Shown in pieces: positions 48,722 to 56,659 of a stretch of DNA of 56,659 nt. The stretch lies in the NCBI RefSeq assembly GCF_000425845.1, contig NZ_KE384464.1, positions 1 through 56,659 of the forward strand, given 5' to 3'. The notes under the pieces were generated by a model. The model was given only the letters and a program-made list of their open reading frames with translations. It searched no databases and was not told the DNA's origin. Origin of the DNA: Jeotgalicoccus psychrophilus DSM 19085. Lineage in GTDB: Bacteria; Bacillota; Bacilli; Staphylococcales; Salinicoccaceae. Within the stretch, counting starts at the first letter, position 1; the number at the start of each line of letters is the position of its first letter. The translations under genes and the position numbers were made by a program.

Positions 48722-49711
48722 ATGAAAGCTATATATCATGAAGGTGTACAGAGTTTAGAGGGTATAAAGTTTGGTGAAGTTGAACAGGATAAAATGGGTG
48801 AGGATGAAGTCGTCGTTAAAATAAAAACGGCGGGATTAAATCACAGAGATTTATTTATCCCGAACAGACATAATGAAAGCGATTCGCCGCTTGTTCTCGG
48901 ATCGGACGGTGCAGGGGTTATCGACGCTGTCGGTACTAACGTGACAAATGTTAAAGTCGGCGACGAAGTGATTGTTAATCCTGCGCTCGGCTGGGAGAAA
49001 AACAGTGCGGTGCCGCCGGAAGGTTTTGAAGTTACAGGCTTTCCGTTTAACGGAACTTTTGCTGAGTACATTACACTTCCGGCTGAAAACGCTGTGTTGA
49101 AGCCTGAGCATTTAAACTGGGAAGAAGCGGGAGTGCTCGCCTTATCCGCCATGACTGCTTACCGCGCGATGTTTACGAGAGGACAGCTTAAAGCGGGACA
49201 GACAGTGCTGATTCCCGGTGCGACCGGCGGAGCGGGGACATTCCTCATGCAGTTTGCGAAGGCTAAAGGTGCCACTGTTTTTGTTACATCACGTTCTGAA
49301 GAAAAACGTGCTGAGTCATTGAAACTCGGTGCTGATAAAGCGATTGATTCTGAAATTGACTGGGATGAACAGCTGAACGGAGAGAAAGCTGACCTCGTAA
49401 TTGAAAGTGTCGGTGCGGCAACGTTTAACAAATCAGTTGATCAACTGAAGCGGGGCGGCACTTTAGTGGCGTTCGGTGCATCTGCAGGAGATACGGTTGA
49501 TTTTAATCTGCGCAAGTTTTTCTACGGTCAGTTTAACTTACTCGGTTCAACGATGGCGAGTGCTGAAGAGCTTCACGACATGATTGATTTTATTGAAAAA
49601 CACGACATTAAACCAGTTATGGATAAAACTTTTAAAATGGAAGATTATAAAGAGGCGTTCGACCATCTAGATAATGCCGGTATGATGGGTAAAATAGCAT
49701 TTACTTTATAA
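48722..49711 (+). CDS. Quinone oxidoreductase-like MDR protein (zinc-independent alcohol dehydrogenase family)
   Basis: 329 residues. GroES-like N-terminal domain (KIKTAGLNHRDLFIPNRH, GSDGAGVIDAVGTNV) without the structural four-cysteine zinc site, and a Rossmann fold with LIPGATGGAGTFLMQFAKAK (about 158-177). Expected to be NADPH-dependent reductase of quinones or enones. AAGGAGG precedes the ATG. The gene is whole and follows the 48290 gene closely. Confidence 0.86.
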   Translation: MKAIYHEGVQSLEGIKFGEVEQDKMGEDEVVVKIKTAGLNHRDLFIPNRHNESDSPLVLGSDGAGVIDAVGTNVTNVKVGDEVIVNPALGWEKNSAVPPEGFEVTGFPFNGTFAEYITLPAENAVLKPEHLNWEEAGVLALSAMTAYRAMFTRGQLKAGQTVLIPGATGGAGTFLMQFAKAKGATVFVTSRSEEKRAESLKLGADKAIDSEIDWDEQLNGEKADLVIESVGAATFNKSVDQLKRGGTLVAFGASAGDTVDFNLRKFFYGQFNLLGSTMASAEELHDMIDFIEKHDIKPVMDKTFKMEDYKEAFDHLDNAGMMGKIAFTL

Positions 49712-49803
49712 ATTTTAAATTATTTGAAAATTCTTATTGCAAATTGTAAAAAGATAATTTATGATTGATTTGTGACAAAATTATGAACAGGAGGTAAGGC
49801 GTT

Positions 49804-49884
49804 ATGAAATTATTAATTCAGCAAACTCATCAGATTTCAATTTCACAACCAAATATCCATACCTCTCTAATTTCACAACTATAA
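49804..49884 (+). CDS. 26-residue peptide with strong ribosome binding site
   Basis: The frame reads MKLLIQQTHQISISQ and then PNIHTSLISQL before a stop. ACAGGAGGTAAGG is 8 bases upstream, which is one of the best ribosome binding sites in the window, and two terminators follow (49916, 49954). The peptide is polar, Gln/Ser/Ile-rich and has no membrane segment. It could be a free small protein or a leader peptide before the ABC genes. Unrecognised. Confidence 0.45.
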   Translation: MKLLIQQTHQISISQPNIHTSLISQL

Positions 49885-49915
49885 ATTATTCTGGATAATA
49901 AGATATATTTGAAAA

Positions 49916-49941
49916 TGGAGAGGCATGTCCTCTCTATTTTT
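49916..49941 (+). terminator. Terminator after the 26-residue peptide
   Basis: GGAGAGG-CATGT-CCTCTCT followed by ATTTTTAT. A second hairpin follows at 49954. Confidence 0.75.
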
Positions 49942-49953
49942 ATGCCATTTTTT

Positions 49954-49985
49954 AAGCGTGCACATTAATAGTGCGCGCTTTTTTT
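49954..49985 (+). terminator. Second terminator before the ABC genes
   Basis: AAGCGTGCAC-ATTAATA-GTGCGCGCTT with one G:T pair and then TTTTTTT. A strong stop signal 75 bases before the ABC pair. Confidence 0.85.
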
Positions 49986-50059
49986 GTGCTTTTTCTGAGA
50001 GGATAAACACCATCACAGTGAAATAATTCAAAGGGGAACTTTGGGGAAAAAGGTGAATT

Positions 50060-51793
50060 ATGTTAGATTACATCAGGAAAATCAGCTGGTATATTTTCTC
50101 GAACAAAAAGCGTTATACACTTATCGTTCTATTTTTACTTATTGCGAACGTAATGGATATTATTCCGCCGCAGCTGATCGGCCGGACCATCGATTTAATT
50201 AATAACGGAGAGATGACGGAAACAATAATGTGGAATATCCTGCTTATTTTTGCAGCAGTTATTGTTTTAACTTATGTTGTAAGTTATTGGTGGGGCTACT
50301 TATTATTTGAAGGGGCAATTAAAATCGAATCCATTATCAGGAGCCGTTTAATGCGGAAGTTTCTGCTCTTGTCACCTGGGTTTTATGAACGTAGCAAGAC
50401 CGGTGATTTAATGGCCAAAGCAACGAATGATCTTCGGACAGTCAATATGGCTACGGGTTTCGGAATTATTACGCTCCTTGATTCGACAACGTTTTTACTG
50501 ACAATCATACTCGTTATGGGCTTTACAATCAGCTGGCAGCTGACATTCTTTGCCCTCTTGCCGCTGCCTCTGCTTGCAATTATTGAACAGCGTCTCGGCA
50601 GGATGATTAACAAGCGTCATAAATCATCCCAGGAAGCATTCGGTGTAATGAACGATGCGGTGCTCGAAGTAGTGGAAGGTGTCCGTTTAACACGCAGCTA
50701 TGTACAGGAAGATGCAGAAAATAGACGATTCCACAGCTTAACTGAAAACTATTTAAATAAATTTATGAAAGTTGAAAAGCTCGATGCATTCTTCCAGCCG
50801 CTGACGATTATCGTCGTGTCATCAAGTATTGCGATATCGTTCGGCTACGGTGCAGTGCTTGTGAATAACGGGATTATTACCGTCGGGGAGCTTATTACGT
50901 TTAACGTGTATTTGAACATGCTGATCTGGCCGATGTTTGCGCTCGGTATGCTGTTCAATATTATGGAGCGCGGTAATGCATCGTATGATCGTATTCAAAA
51001 CGTCCTCGATGAAACGGACGATTTAAACGATATTGGAGAAGCTGTCGTTAAAGAAACTAATTTTAACTTTAACGAAGTGACATTTAAATATCCGACAGCA
51101 CAGCATAATAGTCTTGAAGATATAACGATTGAGCTGAACAGAGGGGAAACGCTCGGTATCGTCGGTAAAACCGGCAGCGGCAAGTCGACGTTTATCAAAC
51201 AGCTGTTAAAAATTTACCCGGAAGGTAGCGGGGACTTAATTATCGACGGGGTCAATATTTCAAGCCTTAACCGCGAAAAACTGCGAGATAAGCTCGGCTA
51301 TGTTTCCCAGGAAAATATTCTGTTTTCAAGAACCGTCAGGGAGAATATTATGTTCGGGAAACCCGACGCAACTGAAGCGGAATTAACGGAAGCGATTAAA
51401 TTAAGTGCATTCGATGAAGATCTGGCACGTATGCCGGAAGGTCTCGAAACGCTTGTCGGCGAAAAAGGAGTTTCCTTAAGCGGCGGGCAGAAGCAGCGGA
51501 TTTCGATTGCACGCAGTCTGATTAAACAGCCGGATATTTTAATTCTGGATGATGCTTTAAGTGCCGTCGATGCACGGACAGAGACTCGAATTATTAACCA
51601 CATTAAAGATAACCGCAAAGATAAAACGACGATTATCATTACGCACCGTTTATCAGCAGTGCATCATGCCGATAAAATTATCGTTTTAGAAAACGGTAAA
51701 ATTGTCGAATCAGGCACACATCAGGCATTGTCGAACGGCAGCGGCTGGTATTCAAAACAGAATGACTATTTCATTACAGGGGGTGAGTCGTAA
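50060..51793 (+). CDS. Heterodimeric multidrug-type ABC transporter, subunit 1
   Basis: 577 residues: ABC_membrane domain with six helices (about 15-310) and ATPase with Walker A VGKTGSGKSTFIKQLL (about 373-388), signature VSLSGGQKQRISI and Walker B ILILDDALSAVD. Walker B ends in Asp-Asp where a catalytic Glu is usual, which marks this as the degenerate-site half of a heterodimer of the YheI/BmrC type. It overlaps the second gene by one base (TAATG). Expected role: export of hydrophobic compounds. Confidence 0.9.
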   Translation: MLDYIRKISWYIFSNKKRYTLIVLFLLIANVMDIIPPQLIGRTIDLINNGEMTETIMWNILLIFAAVIVLTYVVSYWWGYLLFEGAIKIESIIRSRLMRKFLLLSPGFYERSKTGDLMAKATNDLRTVNMATGFGIITLLDSTTFLLTIILVMGFTISWQLTFFALLPLPLLAIIEQRLGRMINKRHKSSQEAFGVMNDAVLEVVEGVRLTRSYVQEDAENRRFHSLTENYLNKFMKVEKLDAFFQPLTIIVVSSSIAISFGYGAVLVNNGIITVGELITFNVYLNMLIWPMFALGMLFNIMERGNASYDRIQNVLDETDDLNDIGEAVVKETNFNFNEVTFKYPTAQHNSLEDITIELNRGETLGIVGKTGSGKSTFIKQLLKIYPEGSGDLIIDGVNISSLNREKLRDKLGYVSQENILFSRTVRENIMFGKPDATEAELTEAIKLSAFDEDLARMPEGLETLVGEKGVSLSGGQKQRISIARSLIKQPDILILDDALSAVDARTETRIINHIKDNRKDKTTIIITHRLSAVHHADKIIVLENGKIVESGTHQALSNGSGWYSKQNDYFITGGES

Positions 51794-53523
51794 TGAAGGA
51801 AATGGTAAAACTATTACCCTATATCAAACAGTACAAAGGAATGTTTGCAGGGGGTATACTCTTAATGATTTGCATGGTCGGCTTTGAATTAGCCGGACCG
51901 CTGATTGCCGCAGCGATACTGGACAGACATATTAAACTCGGCGCAGGCAACATTGTCATACAGCCGATATTATATTTAATTGCACTGTTTTTAACGATAA
52001 AACTGCTGCATGCGCTTACGAGCTACTTCGCTCAAATCGTCTTAGTTTCAGCAGGTACAAGAGCAATTCAAAAGATGCGGCTCGATGTCTTTAAACACGT
52101 GCAGAATTTGCCGATCAGATACTTTGATAATTTGCCGGCAGGTAAAGTGGTCGCGAGAATTACCAATGATACTGAATCGATTCTGCAGCTGTTCGCATCG
52201 GTTATTCCGATGTTTATGGTGAGTATATTAACGATATTCAGTATTGTCGGCATCGTGCTGTACGTCCATTTCTGGACAGGTATTGTCATGCTGGTGTTCA
52301 TTCCAATTGTTATTATCTGGGGTGTACTGTATAAAAAATATTCAAACGACAATAATCATATAAAACGTGAGAGAAATAGCGATATGAACGCTATGATTAA
52401 TGAGTCGATTAATGGCATGCCGATTATTCAAGTATTTAACCGTGAAGATCAGATTAAAGATGAATTTGAAAAGATTAATGATGAGTATTACGACAGTGCC
52501 AAAGGGCTCGTAAAACTTGAAAGCTTAACAGGTGAAAATCTTGCAAATACGATCCGTTCGCTGGTGTTCGCCATTCTCGTGTATATATTTGCGACTACGT
52601 TTTTAGGAGATACGGGTGCACTGACAGTTGGTATTATGTACCTGCTTGTCGATTATATTACGCGCTTCTTTAACCCGCTGTTTAATATTATCAGCCAGCT
52701 GAGCATATTTGAGCAGGCACGCGTCGCAGCAGATAAAGTACTTGAAATGCTGGATGCTGAACCGGAAGTAAAAGAAGGGCAGACGCTGAATAAGTTTAAC
52801 GGCAACATCTCATTTCGCAATGTGAATTTTTCATACGACGGCAAAAGAGATGTCTTAAAAAATATAAATATCGATGCGGTACAGGGCGATACGATTGCAC
52901 TTGTCGGACATACCGGTTCAGGTAAAAGTTCGATTATTAATCTCTTAATGCGCTTTTATGATCCGAACCATGGTGCTATTTATTTTGATGAGCATGATAC
53001 GAAGGAAATCGATAAACAGAGCTTAAGACAGTTTATGTCGATTGTGCTTCAGGATTCATTCATATACAGCGGTACTCTCTTGTACAACGTGCGGCTGAAC
53101 AATGAAAATATTACAGAAGAAGAAGCATTAAAGGCGCTTGAAGACGTCGGGGCAGCACCGCTTATGGCGCGGCTCCCTGACGGCATTCATTCAGAACTCG
53201 CAGAGCGGGGCGCGACGCTTTCTCTAGGTGAAAGACAGCTGATTTCATTTGCCAGAGCTCTAGCGTTTAACCCGAAAGTGCTCGTGCTGGATGAAGCGAC
53301 GAGCAATATTGATTCAGAAACAGAACAGCTGATTCAATACGCAATGGATGTTGTATCGAAAGACCGTACAACATTTATCATCGCGCACAGACTCTCAACG
53401 ATTCAGCATGCAGATCAAATTATTCTGTTGGAAAACGGCGAAATTAAAGAGCAGGGTAATCACGAGGAATTAATAGAGTTAGGTCAAAACTACAGCAAGA
53501 TGTATGAAATGCAGATGGGATGA
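51793..53523 (+). CDS. Heterodimeric multidrug-type ABC transporter, subunit 2
   Basis: 576 residues with six-helix ABC_membrane domain and ATPase: Walker A VGHTGSGKSSIINLLM (about 375-390), signature variant TLSLGERQLISFARAL (LSLGE replacing LSGGQ), Walker B VLVLDEATSNID with catalytic Glu. The altered signature plus intact Walker B are exactly complementary to subunit 1, as in BmrCD/YheHI-type pairs: one canonical and one degenerate site. The stop overlaps the ASCH gene start. Confidence 0.9.
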   Translation: MKEMVKLLPYIKQYKGMFAGGILLMICMVGFELAGPLIAAAILDRHIKLGAGNIVIQPILYLIALFLTIKLLHALTSYFAQIVLVSAGTRAIQKMRLDVFKHVQNLPIRYFDNLPAGKVVARITNDTESILQLFASVIPMFMVSILTIFSIVGIVLYVHFWTGIVMLVFIPIVIIWGVLYKKYSNDNNHIKRERNSDMNAMINESINGMPIIQVFNREDQIKDEFEKINDEYYDSAKGLVKLESLTGENLANTIRSLVFAILVYIFATTFLGDTGALTVGIMYLLVDYITRFFNPLFNIISQLSIFEQARVAADKVLEMLDAEPEVKEGQTLNKFNGNISFRNVNFSYDGKRDVLKNINIDAVQGDTIALVGHTGSGKSSIINLLMRFYDPNHGAIYFDEHDTKEIDKQSLRQFMSIVLQDSFIYSGTLLYNVRLNNENITEEEALKALEDVGAAPLMARLPDGIHSELAERGATLSLGERQLISFARALAFNPKVLVLDEATSNIDSETEQLIQYAMDVVSKDRTTFIIAHRLSTIQHADQIILLENGEIKEQGNHEELIELGQNYSKMYEMQMG

Positions 53524-53969
53524 TAATAATGACGGAAGAAAAATACTGGAAAGAATTTACTAATGAATATCCGGATTACGAAAAGAAGAGTTATACAGCA
53601 TGGCAGTTCGGAGTTGCTCCGGATGAACTGGCGGAACTCGTCATTTCAGGAAAGAAGACTTTAACGTGCAGCAGTTTAAAAGAGTACGAGGTGGAAAATG
53701 AAAGTCTCCCTGAAGCTGGAGAAGTAAGTATCATCCTCGGTGAAAATGATACTCCGAAATGTATTATCGAATGTACGAAAGTTTATACGATTATTTTTAA
53801 AGATGCCGGCGAAGAAATCGCTTATAAAGAAGGCGAGGGCGACCGGACTTTATCGTATTGGAGACAGGCGCATATCGATTTCTTTGAATGGCTGTATCCG
53901 GAAATGGGACTCGAATTTAACGAGTCTGAGGAAATCGTTGTGGAAGAGTTTAAATTGATATACGTATAA
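53520..53969 (+). CDS. ASCH-domain protein
   Basis: 149 residues (146 if the ATG at 53529 is used). The ASCH fold is shown by WQFGVAPDELAELVISGKKT (GKKT motif, about residues 35-45), LPEAGEVSIILGENDTPKC and the later EGEGDRTLSYWRQAHIDFFE. ASCH proteins bind RNA or modified nucleosides, and some hydrolyse N4-acetylcytidine. The ATG start overlaps the ABC stop (ATGA). Function with the transporter is not clear. Confidence 0.8.
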   Translation: MIIMTEEKYWKEFTNEYPDYEKKSYTAWQFGVAPDELAELVISGKKTLTCSSLKEYEVENESLPEAGEVSIILGENDTPKCIIECTKVYTIIFKDAGEEIAYKEGEGDRTLSYWRQAHIDFFEWLYPEMGLEFNESEEIVVEEFKLIYV

Positions 53970-54075
53970 TGATATAGCTAAAAGTTATAACTAACCATGA
54001 ATTTAAACGTTAATGCTATTACGGCAGACCCGTGCTAACATAAGTTTATATAAACGAATGAAGGAGTGGTCAGCT

Positions 54076-55200
54076 ATGTCACCAGTAGCAGTAAAAACAG
54101 CACCTTTTAAATTTGATAACGTCGGGAGCTTTTTACGTCCGGCTAAATTAAAAGCAGCGCGCGAGGATTTTAAAAATGGCAGCATCTCACAAGATGAACT
54201 GACTTCAGTTGAAAACTACACGATAAAAGAACTTATACAAAAGCAGAAGGATATAGGATTAAAAGCAATTACCGATGGAGAATTCCGCCGTTCATGGTGG
54301 CACCTTGATTTCTTCTGGGGGCTTCAGGGCGTTGAGAAAGTTGATGCTGAACATGGCTATAAATTCGAAGAAGTTGAAACGAGAGCCGAGACAGCACGGT
54401 TGACCGGGAAATTAAGCGGAGAGAATCATCCATTTATCGAACATTTTAAATTTGTGAGAGAGTTCGCCGATGGAGATGTCATTGCTCGCCAGACGATACC
54501 TGCACCTGCACAGTTTTTAGCAGAGCTCGTTCGTCCTGAAAATAAAGAGGCAACGGATGCAATTTATCCGGATGAATCGGAACTGCTCGCAGATATCGCA
54601 GCTGCTTATCAGACATTTATTAAAGAATTACATGAAGCGGGATGTACGAATCTGCAGCTGGATGACTGTACGTGGGGCATGATTGTCGATGAGGATTTCT
54701 GGAAGAGTATGAATGATGATTTCACTGTTGAAACATTAAGCCAAAAATATGTTGAGCTGAATAACAGCGCAATCGCTGGGAAACCAGAAGGACTGACGGT
54801 TACGACACACGTTTGCCGCGGGAACTACCGTTCAACATGGGCATCGTCAGGTGCTTATGATAAAGTTTCGGATGAATTATTCGGTAAAGAAAACGTTGAT
54901 GGCTACTACCTTGAGTTCGATACAGAACGTGCCGGCGGTTTTGAATCTCTTGCTAAAGTGAGTGGTGATAAGCAGGTTGTACTTGGGCTGATTTCATCCA
55001 AAGTTCCGGAGCTTGAAAACAAAGCAGATATTATCTCCCGCATTGAAGAAGCGGCGAAATACATTAGTAAAGACAGATTGTGTCTCAGTCCGCAGTGCGG
55101 ATTCGCTTCGACGGAAGAAGGAAATAATCTTACTGAAGATGAGCAGTGGGCAAAACTTCAGCTGGTTAAAGAAATCTCCGATGAAGTTTGGGGAGCTTAA
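54076..55200 (+). CDS. Cobalamin-independent methionine synthase-like protein (MetE C-terminal family, YxjG-like)
   Basis: 374 residues from the ATG at 54076 (AAGGAGTGG upstream; a longer frame starts earlier without one). Only the catalytic MetE C-terminal barrel is present. Zinc ligands are visible: His-x-Cys in THVCRGNYR, Glu in EFDTERAGGFE and Cys in LSPQCGFAS. VGSFLRPAKLKAARED opens the barrel. Such proteins transfer methyl groups to homocysteine or related thiols; the donor is uncertain. No S-box or T-box leader was seen. Confidence 0.88.
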   Translation: MSPVAVKTAPFKFDNVGSFLRPAKLKAAREDFKNGSISQDELTSVENYTIKELIQKQKDIGLKAITDGEFRRSWWHLDFFWGLQGVEKVDAEHGYKFEEVETRAETARLTGKLSGENHPFIEHFKFVREFADGDVIARQTIPAPAQFLAELVRPENKEATDAIYPDESELLADIAAAYQTFIKELHEAGCTNLQLDDCTWGMIVDEDFWKSMNDDFTVETLSQKYVELNNSAIAGKPEGLTVTTHVCRGNYRSTWASSGAYDKVSDELFGKENVDGYYLEFDTERAGGFESLAKVSGDKQVVLGLISSKVPELENKADIISRIEEAAKYISKDRLCLSPQCGFASTEEGNNLTEDEQWAKLQLVKEISDEVWGA

Positions 55201-55206
55201 AATTAA

Positions 55207-55242
55207 AAACGCTGTACGGATTAAATTCCGTGCAGCGTTTTT
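55207..55242 (+). terminator. Terminator after the MetE-like gene
   Basis: AAAACGCTGTACGGA and TCCGTGCAGCGTTTT pair with one G:T pair; T-run follows on the plus strand. Confidence 0.88.
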
Positions 55243-55251
55243 CTGTTTACT

Positions 55252-56502
55252 TTATTTGTTTAAAAAATCAATTTCCAGTTCATTTTTACGGACTTCGCGT
55301 TTAAATAAGTAATCACCGTCTCTAACTGACGCCAGCACTTCGGCGCGTTCACGCACTGCTTCGTATGCATCATCCGCATCCAGTACGATAAAGTTTGCTG
55401 AATTGCCCTGTATGATACCGTAATCCTCAATGTTCATTACGTTCGCACCGTTCGTTGTAATCAGCTCGAGTGCTTTATTAATTTCATCGATATGAGTGTA
55501 ATGAGCAAGGTGAATGCCGTTATCGAGAATATTCATCATGTTGCCGTTGCCGAGCGGGTACCAGTAATCCGCGATTGAATCCTGTGCGAATGCTACATTA
55601 TTACCATTCTCAAGCAGTTCCTTCACGCGAGTCAGACCGCGTCTTTTCGGATAAACATCTCCTCGTCCCTGCAAGTGTGCATTTTCTGTAGGACATGAAA
55701 TAAAGTTGATTTTCGACTCTCTGAATAAGCCCATCATCTTGTTGGCGTAACTTGCTTCAACCGCACCGAAGCTTGTCGTGTGACTTGCTGTTGTCTTCGG
55801 ACCATAATTTTTTTCCATCACGAGCGCGTTCAGTACTTCGAAAAATCGGCTGTTCGGATCATCATTTTCGTCGCAGTGAATATCGATCATCACGTCAAAT
55901 TCCAATGCCAGATCAACAATTTGTTTGAGCGATTTGACACCGTGCTCGTAAGAAATTTCGAAATGTGGAATTCCACCGACAACATCCGCACCCATTTCGA
56001 GCGCTTTTCTGACTAAATCTGCTGCACCTTTATATCTGAAAAAGCCCTCCTGCGGGAATGCAACCAGCTGTAATGTCACGATATCTTTTAACTCTTCACG
56101 TAATTTAAGGAGAGCTTTCATTCCAGTCAGGTTGGGATCAGTCACATCTACGTGCGTACGAATATACTGCACACCGTGACTCACTTCTTTTTTTATGCCC
56201 TTTAGTGCAGATTCGCGGACTTTATCTTCTGTTAAATCTTTTTTGTTATCACTCCAGCGCTGAATGCCTTCAAATAATGTACCGGAAACGTTGGCATTAC
56301 CTTCACCGAGACCTGAGAAAATGTAATCCAGGTGCAGATGCGGATCGACGTAAGGCGGGAGCACGAGTTTCCCTTCGAGGTCGATGACTTCATCGGCATG
56401 ACCCAGGTTAGTGCCGACTGCTTTAAATTTTTTATCTTCAATTAAAAATTCAGTTGAATCCGAATCACCATAAATCGTTGCGTTGATAAACTTCTTCATA
56501 TG
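55252..56502 (-). CDS. Cytosine-deaminase-like amidohydrolase
   Basis: 416 residues from the ATG at 56502 (AAGGAG 9 bases upstream). Metal-dependent amidohydrolase: DPHLHLDYIF (His54/His56), MIDIHCDENDDPN (third His region near 208), TASHTTSFGAVEAS and FAQDSIADYW with the catalytic Asp. The pattern fits cytosine/isocytosine deaminases and the YahJ-like group. The HCDE motif supports deamination of a pyrimidine-like ring; substrate unproved. No signal peptide. Confidence 0.85.
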   Translation of the reverse strand, partial: HMKKFINATIYGDSDSTEFLIEDKKFKAVGTNLGHADEVIDLEGKLVLPPYVDPHLHLDYIFSGLGEGNANVSGTLFEGIQRWSDNKKDLTEDKVRESALKGIKKEVSHGVQYIRTHVDVTDPNLTGMKALLKLREELKDIVTLQLVAFPQEGFFRYKGAADLVRKALEMGADVVGGIPHFEISYEHGVKSLKQIVDLALEFDVMIDIHCDENDDPNSRFFEVLNALVMEKNYGPKTTASHTTSFGAVEASYANKMMGLFRESKINFISCPTENAHLQGRGDVYPKRRGLTRVKELLENGNNVAFAQDSIADYWYPLGNGNMMNILDNGIHLAHYTHIDEINKALELITTNGANVMNIEDYGIIQGNSANFIVLDADDAYEAVRERAEVLASVRDGDYLFKREVRKNELEIDFLNK

Positions 56503-56576
56503 TAAAACTCCTTGCAAATATTGATGTGATGCACCCCGATTATAACAAAAAGGGGGCAGATAAGTTGGTTTGACGG

Positions 56577-56659
56577 TGTGAAATGAGCAAGGTTGTATTT
56601 TTGAGGACGATCCTGCTCATAATGTTGTGTGAAATGAGCAAGGTGCAATGAAAAAATGG
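56577..56659. repeat. Intergenic repeat at the window end
   Basis: TGTGAAATGAGCAAGGT occurs at 56577 and again at 56628 (51-base spacing), with CCTGCTCAT between them as an inverted half. It uses the same ATGAG/CTCAT design as the 41-bp arrays at 46.8 and 48.1 kb. It runs off the window, so its extent is unknown. Confidence 0.6.

Noticed and set aside
53970..54075. S-box, T-box or other riboswitch before the MetE-like gene
   Set aside because: Only about 100 bases precede it, and no conserved leader motifs or terminator/antiterminator pair were found.

Overview
The window is low-GC Gram-positive DNA from the family Staphylococcaceae. Evidence: a complete 790-bp IS431/IS257-type element (IS6 family), strong AAAGGGGA/AAGGAGG ribosome binding sites, frequent TTG and GTG starts, and family content typical of staphylococci and their relatives (NhaC antiporter, TspO, heterodimeric multidrug ABC pair, cobalamin-independent methionine synthase-like enzyme). 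I cannot fix the genus; a staphylococcal relative such as Jeotgalicoccus or Salinicoccus seems at least as likely as Staphylococcus itself. No rRNA, tRNA or CRISPR array was seen.

Layout. 1-3.3 kb: accessory DNA with a cut IS3-family element whose end touches the start codon of a zinc alcohol dehydrogenase, a small inverted-repeat element, an ABM-domain monooxygenase and IS431. 3.3-9.7 kb: a PIN-domain protein, then a very AT-rich peptide-biosynthesis cassette on the minus strand (precursor peptide, radical SAM/SPASM enzyme, S41 peptidase, ABC transporter). The cassette lies between 22-bp near-identical direct repeats beside a serine resolvase and its likely res region. A second precursor copy is cut off exactly at one repeat. 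9.7-12.5 kb: an XRE regulator/membrane protein pair with two identical-architecture operators, and a MazG-like/GIY-YIG-DUF2075 pair that resembles a defence or nucleic-acid repair operon. 13.6-16.5 kb: a second, unusual peptide-type operon (32-aa peptide, terminator-like hairpin, RsgA-like GTPase with an altered guanine-specificity motif, ABC exporter). 

16.6-35.2 kb: gamma-glutamyltransferase-like, M20 peptidase, GNAT, TspO, GrpB, methyltransferase, AI-2E, NUDIX and M23 genes, interspersed with many small membrane-protein genes and several decayed genes (frameshifted PspC, split small membrane proteins, a hydrolase stub, a GNAT with an internal deletion). This is a zone of duplication and gene decay.

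35.2-56.7 kb: more conserved metabolic chromosome: SDR, MFS exporter, LysR regulator, BASS transporter, isoaspartyl dipeptidase with an NhaC antiporter, asparaginase (with a decayed partial copy 1.9 kb away), a sugar-dehydrogenase lipoprotein, a haloacetate-dehalogenase-like hydrolase bracketed by two 41-bp-period tandem repeat arrays, a quinone oxidoreductase, the ABC pair, an ASCH protein, a MetE-like enzyme and a cytosine-deaminase-like amidohydrolase. The main candidates for undescribed biology are the two peptide operons (4.7-8.7 kb and 13.6-16.5 kb).
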